From assembly GCA_910579425.1 (NCBI GenBank), contig CAJTVL010000052.1:1-27696 (forward strand): DNA of 27,696 nt, read 5' to 3'. A program made the translations under genes and the position numbers. The notes below the pieces were generated by a model. It saw only the letters and a list, made by a program, of their open reading frames with translations, searched no databases and had not been told where the DNA came from. Below, piece after piece: positions 23,698 through 27,696 of the stretch. The first letter of the stretch is position 1; each line of letters opens with the position of its first letter. This DNA comes from an uncultured Lachnospiraceae bacterium (GTDB lineage: Bacteria > Bacillota > Clostridia > Lachnospirales > Lachnospiraceae).

Positions 23698-23715
23698 GAA
23701 AGGAATGGTAAAGGG

Positions 23716-24645
23716 ATGGAGAATAAGCGTTTTGCGCTGTTAATAGATGCGGATAATATTTCGGCTAAATACATCGGTGATATTTTGGAGGAGCTTTCTA
23801 CCTATGGAATCACCACATACAAAAGGATCTACGGGGACTGGACCAGTACACAGGCAACCAAGTGGAAGAGTGAGCTGCTTGAAAATTCTGTAATTCCCGT
23901 GCAGCAGTTCAGTAATACGGTGGGGAAAAACGCTACGGATTCGACCCTGATCATAGACGCTATGGACATTCTTTACACCGGAAACGTGGAGGGCTTTTGT
24001 ATCGTGTCCAGTGACAGTGATTTCACGCGTCTGGCCAGCCGGCTTCGGGAGTCCGGTATGGAAGTGATTGGTATGGGAGAAGAGAAAACGCCCCGCTCCT
24101 TCCGGGTGGCCTGCACCAGATTTGTAAACCTTGAAAATCTCGGGAATCAGGATGACGACGCCAAGGATGTGATCAAAGATAAGGATAATTCCATCAGCAG
24201 AGAGACCATTTACATTGCGATCACCAATATTATCAATGAGAACGAAAATAAGGGCAAAAGCGTGGAGCTGGCCGCAGTGGGGAACCGGCTTGTGAACATG
24301 TATCCGGATTTTGACGTGAGAAACTATGGCTACAGCCTGTTGTCAAAATTTGTGGAGGACGCCGGGTTATTCCTTTTGGAAAAGAAGCAAAACGTTATTA
24401 CCATTTACCTGAAGGATAATGAGCAGTCACAGGAAGAGATCAGGAGCTATGTAAAGGATATTATCCATAAGGCCGGAAACCGCGGGATCGGAATCAGCGA
24501 GCTCAGCAACCGGGTCTATAGCAAGTGCAGCACCTTTAACGTGAAAGACTTCGGCTACAGCCAGTTTTCCAAGTTTGTGCAGGAGATTGGCGGCGTGGAG
24601 GTCTACCAGGACAAGAATGGAAGGAAGAGAGCACGCCGGGTGTGA
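23716..24645 (+). CDS. NYN-domain (LabA-like) protein with two OST-HTH/LOTUS-like repeats
   Basis: The first 150 of 309 residues form a NYN domain, a PIN-like fold often acting as a metal-dependent RNase. Acidic positions are seen at Asp11 and Asp13 (DADN), Asp75 (TDSTL) and Asp100/Asp102 (SSDSDF). The C-terminal half holds two related segments, seen directly as DFDVRNYGYSLLSKFV (198-213) and TFNVKDFGYSQFSKFV (273-288), typical of OST-HTH/LOTUS RNA-binding domains. A basic end (RKRARRV) follows. A role in RNA binding or decay is inferred. The start ATG 23716 follows AAAGGA by eleven bases. The operon terminator upstream and its own terminator downstream suggest a single-gene unit, though I find no clear promoter. 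Confidence 0.87.
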   Translation: MENKRFALLIDADNISAKYIGDILEELSTYGITTYKRIYGDWTSTQATKWKSELLENSVIPVQQFSNTVGKNATDSTLIIDAMDILYTGNVEGFCIVSSDSDFTRLASRLRESGMEVIGMGEEKTPRSFRVACTRFVNLENLGNQDDDAKDVIKDKDNSISRETIYIAITNIINENENKGKSVELAAVGNRLVNMYPDFDVRNYGYSLLSKFVEDAGLFLLEKKQNVITIYLKDNEQSQEEIRSYVKDIIHKAGNRGIGISELSNRVYSKCSTFNVKDFGYSQFSKFVQEIGGVEVYQDKNGRKRARRV

Positions 24646-24659
24646 CTGTTACGTATGTT

Positions 24660-25193
24660 TCAGATATTTTCTTCTTTTTTAGAAGCTTTTGGGTCTTTGC
24701 CCGAAAGCTTTTTTTGTGTGGTGGGGAACTCTGCGGAGTGTGAGGTTTTCTGTTCCGCTTTACGGTTCTGATATTTCACCTTCATAAAGGAAATAATGTC
24801 GTTTTGATCCCGTGTGTCCAACAAAAGGTAGTAAAAAAGAAGTTTTCGCTCCTGACGGTTTAGAAACTTGAACTTTTTGCTGTTTTCCGGAGCATTGATG
24901 AACTCTAAAAAATGGGATAAATCTTCTGTCATATCATTCTGACCCGTCTCTGGTTGATGTACAAAATCCGAATTAATGTGGTATGTGACAACAAGCTCCA
25001 GAAAACTTTCCACAGGAACACCGTACAGCTTGGCAAGATTGTACAGTGAATTAACCGGTGGGGTAATCCTGCCGGTTTCATAGTGGGAGTAGGTTTGTCT
25101 GGTGATATTTAAGTGAGAAGCAACAAATTCCTGAGAATAGCTGCAGGATCTTCGTAAATCTTTGAGATATTGCTCTAAGGTTTTGTTAGCCAT
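24660..25193 (-). CDS. XRE-family transcriptional regulator
   Basis: The 177-residue product starts with a helix-turn-helix of the Cro/CI/XRE type: SYSQEFVASHLNITRQTYSHYETGRITPP (about residues 18-46) is the canonical pattern. The remaining part is charged and helical without a known sensor domain. The ribosome site is CGGGAG on the minus strand (25199-25204), five bases before the start. Its last codons overlap the terminator of the NYN gene. It is divergent from the secreted-protein gene at 25485, and the region between them is rich in ATAGC half-sites, so it may control itself and that gene. This regulation is inference. Confidence 0.85.
   Translation of the reverse strand: MANKTLEQYLKDLRRSCSYSQEFVASHLNITRQTYSHYETGRITPPVNSLYNLAKLYGVPVESFLELVVTYHINSDFVHQPETGQNDMTEDLSHFLEFINAPENSKKFKFLNRQERKLLFYYLLLDTRDQNDIISFMKVKYQNRKAEQKTSHSAEFPTTQKKLSGKDPKASKKEENI
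24683..24715 (+). terminator. terminator of the NYN gene, inside the XRE gene
   Basis: AAGCTTTTGGG (24683-24693) pairs with CCCGAAAGCTT (24700-24710), one pair being T-G, and a run of seven T follows (24709-24715). It acts on the plus strand, 37 bases after the NYN stop codon. The same bases encode part of the C-terminal tail of the minus-strand XRE regulator. Confidence 0.85.
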
Positions 25194-25282
25194 GTTTGCT
25201 CCCGTCTGTCTGTTCTGGTTCGTGTAAAATCAGGGAGGGAATATTTTTTAACCCTTATACCCCTTGCATGCTTAAAATATCG

Positions 25283-25413
25283 GCTATTATATATTTCTCA
25301 ATTTTATAGCAAAAAATACTTGAAAATATAACATTAATAGCATATACTCATAAAAGAGCTATTAATAATAGCATTGCATCCATATATGATAGCATGGATA
25401 GCATGCTGATAGC
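25283..25413. promoter_or_regulatory. cluster of ATAGC/GCTAT half-sites (candidate operators)
   Basis: Half-sites are seen at 25283 (GCTATTA), 25306 (ATAGC), 25337 (ATAGCAT), 25358-25372 (perfect palindrome GCTATTAATAATAGC), 25389 and 25398 (ATAGCAT), and 25409 (ATAGCTT). The last three are 9 and 11 bases apart, about one helical turn. One site overlaps the -10 hexamer of the promoter at 25320-25348 and the palindrome lies just after its start point. The 288-base gap 25194-25481 holds no gene; this cluster and that promoter are its only recognisable content. Confidence 0.55.
25320..25348 (+). promoter_or_regulatory. sigma-A promoter of the secreted-protein gene
   Basis: TTGAAA (25320-25325), a 17-base spacer and TATACT (25343-25348). 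The transcript would start near 25355 and carry a leader of about 130 bases that contains the palindrome and three further ATAGC copies. Confidence 0.75.
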
Positions 25414-25484
25414 TTTCCCATGGCGGTAAATCCGGAAAAAGAGATGAATTCCGGGCCGTAAAAAACAGATAGGAGGAAAGAATG

Positions 25485-26144
25485 ATGAAAGCAAGTATCA
25501 TCAAAAAAATGATGACTGGCGTATTGGCAGTTTCACTGGTGATGGCGCCGGTAATGAGTGTTGGAGCAACTACCATCACGCCCGGTGAATCTACCACAAC
25601 AGTGGAAGAAATCCTTGCGTCAGGTACATCCGACACTTCAGAAAGCGTAACGGTTGCTGAAGTGCCTACCACCAGCACCGTTGCAGGAGTAAGGACAAGT
25701 ACAGCAGGCATTTATCTTGCAACTTCTGTAAACGGAACGGCAGTAGTATCAGGAGTAGATGCTATTGCAGCAGGATATGGCCTGACAGGAAGCGAAAGAC
25801 CTTACAGCAAGTTTTCCAATCTTGACCCTAAGAAAAGCCCTCTGGCCAAGGCTGCCATTGATTTAGCAGCGGCTTCCCAGGGTGCGACAGTGGGGCCGAT
25901 GATCAATATCGAGCTTGGAAAGATGGCGGCCGGCAAGTACAGCCTTCTGCCTTCCGATGGCCCTGCGGTCAGAATTGCATTGGGACTCCCCAAAAACTTT
26001 GTAAAGCCTGACGCTACCTATGCGATGGTATGTGTACGTGCAGGCGGCGTTGTTACTATTTTGCCGGATGTTGATGATAATCCTAACACGATTACCTTTG
26101 ACACCACTGGCGGCGCCGGCGCATATGCAATTATCAGATATTAA
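25485..26144 (+). CDS. secreted protein of unknown function
   Basis: The product has 219 residues from ATG 25485, eight bases after AGGAGG (25471-25476); ATG 25482 is the alternative. A clear Sec signal peptide (basic start, MTGVLAVSLVMAPVMSVGA) should be cut near residue 28. A Thr/Ser/Val-rich low-complexity stretch follows to about residue 75. The rest is a small domain containing GYGLTGSERPYSKFSNLDPKK and a beta-rich C-terminus that ends in AYAIIRY. It has no lipobox, no sorting signal and no catalytic motif that I recognise. It stands divergent from the XRE gene, with a good promoter and possible operators, so regulated export is likely. Confidence 0.72.
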   Translation: MKASIIKKMMTGVLAVSLVMAPVMSVGATTITPGESTTTVEEILASGTSDTSESVTVAEVPTTSTVAGVRTSTAGIYLATSVNGTAVVSGVDAIAAGYGLTGSERPYSKFSNLDPKKSPLAKAAIDLAAASQGATVGPMINIELGKMAAGKYSLLPSDGPAVRIALGLPKNFVKPDATYAMVCVRAGGVVTILPDVDDNPNTITFDTTGGAGAYAIIRY

Positions 26145-26179
26145 TCAGCAATCCCTGAACACACTTGATAGGAAAATGG

Positions 26180-26206
26180 CGGTCAGAAATCAGATGATTC
26201 TGACCG
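26180..26206 (+). repeat. hairpin between the secreted-protein and GT-C-like genes
   Basis: CGGTCAGAA (26180-26188) pairs with TTCTGACCG (26198-26206) around a nine-base loop, and ATG/CAT outside may add three pairs. No T-run follows. It may be a weak terminator or an mRNA-stability element; the next start codon is 19 bases downstream. Confidence 0.6.
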
Positions 26207-26224
26207 TCATGAAAATAAGGCATT

Positions 26225-27696
26225 ATGCAAAAGCTGAAAAAGGATCATATTGTCCTGGTTTTTATTATTTTAATTATTTTTTCCGTTTTTCAGTACGGTA
26301 TTCAAAAAATTTACGGGTTCACCTTATATCCGGACGAATTTGGGTATTGGTCAAGTGCTGCGAATGCAGTGGGCTATGACTGGTCAGAAGCAGCCTCAAT
26401 GGGGTCTTATTATTCTTACGGCTACAGTTTGATTTTGATACCGATTTTGAAGTTGTTTTCGGGTGGGGTGAGAGCGTATAGGGCGGCCATTGCCGTTAAT
26501 ATGCTGCTGATGTGTGCCAGCGTGCTTTTGCTCTGGAAAATATCTTTGAAGGTATTTCCACAGATGGAAAAAACGAAGAGAGAGTTTGCATGCGGAGTGG
26601 GAGTACTTTATCCGGCCTGGATTTTTTATATGCAGACTACTATGTCGGAAGCACTTTTGAATTTTTTGTTTATCCTAATCATCTATTTGTTTTTGATTTT
26701 CATTGAAAATCCGAGAGCAGTAACTGCAATGCTTTTGGCGGTTACGCTGATTTATATATATAGTGTGCATATGCGGACTGTTGGTCTGGTGATCGCATGT
26801 ATGATGACCTGTGTCTTGTGGAACTTTACAAAAAGCGGAAGCAGAAAACAGCTTCTTATATTTGTGATGGTTTTGATGGCGGCAGGCTTCGTATCACTGC
26901 AGTTAAAAGAACATACGATTTTTGAGGTTTATACCCATGCCGAACAAAATAGTCTTGCAGTGAATGATTATGGAAGCCAGTGGCGGAAGTTCTCTGATCT
27001 ATTGACCCCTCAGGGAAGCGCTCGGCTGATAGAGAGTATCCTTGGGAAGCTTTTTTACTTGGGAGTTTCAAGCTTTGGTATTTTTTACTGGGGAATTGGG
27101 TGGTGTGCCTGCAAAAGCGTTTCCCTTATCAAAGCTCTTCACAGGAAAGACAAGGTTTCCTATGAGCATTGGCTGGCCTTTTTCCTCTTTTGGGCATCGG
27201 TGGGGGAAGTGTTGATCAGCAGCATTTATATGTACCAGCCTTCCGGCATTGATGGTCTGATCTATGGACGATATACGGAACTGCTGATTCCGGCGATGCT
27301 TCTTTTGGGAATTGCTGTAATGGAAAGAAGCAGATTTTTGTTCCCGGTCACGTTACTGAACGGAGTAGTATCCGGAGGAGTCCTTCTGTTTCTTCTGGAT
27401 GTGATTGAAAAGAGGAAGTTAAGGGGATTAAGAGGCTACCATATTGCCGGACTCAGTTATCTCATAGATGAAAGTAATTTAGATGAGATTCTTTTTTTCA
27501 GAAATACCTGGGTGCTTGGATTTGGAGTTATGCTGCTTGTGAGCATTTTTGTTTGGCTTGGAAAGCGATGGAATAATGGATGGCTCCTGGCAGGAGTATT
27601 GGTGATTGAAATTCTGGCCGGAATACAGATCAGCCATCACTATACCTACCGTGTCAACAATATTTTGTTTGAGAACCAGGTGATAGCGGAGATAAT
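26225..27696 (+). CDS. polytopic membrane protein, GT-C glycosyltransferase-like (partial, runs off the edge)
   Basis: An open frame runs from ATG 26225 to the last base with no stop, giving about 490 residues of a longer protein. I translated it by hand and found it open throughout. It begins with a membrane helix, then a short loop with YPDEFGYWSS, where Asp37-Glu38 resembles the acidic pair in the first outer loop of GT-C glycosyltransferases that use polyprenyl-linked sugars. Many hydrophobic helices follow (for example VNMLLMCASVLLLW and LFFLLD-type segments). AAGG (26217-26220) lies only four bases before the ATG. Codon use is richer in A/T than in most neighbours. A role in cell-surface glycan assembly is inference; it could be another polytopic family. 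Confidence 0.72.
   Translation, partial: MQKLKKDHIVLVFIILIIFSVFQYGIQKIYGFTLYPDEFGYWSSAANAVGYDWSEAASMGSYYSYGYSLILIPILKLFSGGVRAYRAAIAVNMLLMCASVLLLWKISLKVFPQMEKTKREFACGVGVLYPAWIFYMQTTMSEALLNFLFILIIYLFLIFIENPRAVTAMLLAVTLIYIYSVHMRTVGLVIACMMTCVLWNFTKSGSRKQLLIFVMVLMAAGFVSLQLKEHTIFEVYTHAEQNSLAVNDYGSQWRKFSDLLTPQGSARLIESILGKLFYLGVSSFGIFYWGIGWCACKSVSLIKALHRKDKVSYEHWLAFFLFWASVGEVLISSIYMYQPSGIDGLIYGRYTELLIPAMLLLGIAVMERSRFLFPVTLLNGVVSGGVLLFLLDVIEKRKLRGLRGYHIAGLSYLIDESNLDEILFFRNTWVLGFGVMLLVSIFVWLGKRWNNGWLLAGVLVIEILAGIQISHHYTYRVNNILFENQVIAEI

Noticed and set aside
25283..25413. CRISPR-like array from the repeated ATAGCAT words
   Set aside because: The words are five to seven bases long with irregular spacing and in both orientations. 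They look like protein-binding half-sites, not CRISPR repeats.
26020..26379. 119-codon frame after the secreted-protein gene
   Set aside because: It overlaps the end of that gene and the start of the GT-C-like gene in another frame and reads through a hairpin. It shows no signs of selection.

Overview
The window looks like chromosome of a Firmicute of the Lachnospiraceae / Clostridium cluster XIVa type. I infer this from moderately GC-rich coding DNA with strong AGGAGG-like ribosome sites, sigma-A promoters of the TTGAAA-N17-TATAAT kind, the gene order era - yqzL-like - recO, and a split biotin-dependent sodium-pump decarboxylase typical of anaerobes. Species cannot be named from the sequence alone.

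Layout. Bases 1-54 are the 3' tail (second half of domain V, and domain VI) of a group II intron whose body lies outside the window. Then come a terminator and an M16C presequence-protease-like metallopeptidase (370-3300), a DUF4349 lipoprotein overlapping era, a long hairpin, a YqzL-like small gene overlapping recO, a small lipoprotein gene with its own promoter, glyS and alaS. Two unexplained structured elements flank alaS: tandem stem-loops before it and an 80-nt palindrome after it. rpsU follows with a strong promoter and terminator, then a PF06541 membrane protein. The next operon is D,D-carboxypeptidase - metallophosphoesterase - scpA - scpB. It converges on a second D,D-carboxypeptidase on the minus strand. 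An asparaginase-family gene with unusual active-site residues comes next.

The most striking block is 18301-23634. Five genes encode a CoA-ester carboxyltransferase (12S/MmdA-like), an OadG-like subunit fused to a lipoprotein domain, a biotin carrier with an Ala/Pro linker, the sodium-translocating beta subunit, and a pyruvate/oxaloacetate carboxyltransferase (5S/OadA-like) without its own biotin domain. The set contains both halves of a transcarboxylase plus a sodium pump around a single biotin carrier. That suggests a sodium-coupled complex able to take carboxyl groups from two kinds of donor. A strong terminator closes the block.

The last part is accessory in character: a NYN nuclease-like protein with two OST-HTH/LOTUS-like repeats; an XRE regulator on the minus strand whose C-terminal codons contain the NYN gene's terminator; an AT-rich intergenic region full of ATAGC/GCTAT half-sites around a good promoter; a secreted protein of unknown function; and a GT-C-like polytopic membrane protein that runs off the right edge. 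No tRNA, rRNA or CRISPR array was recognised.
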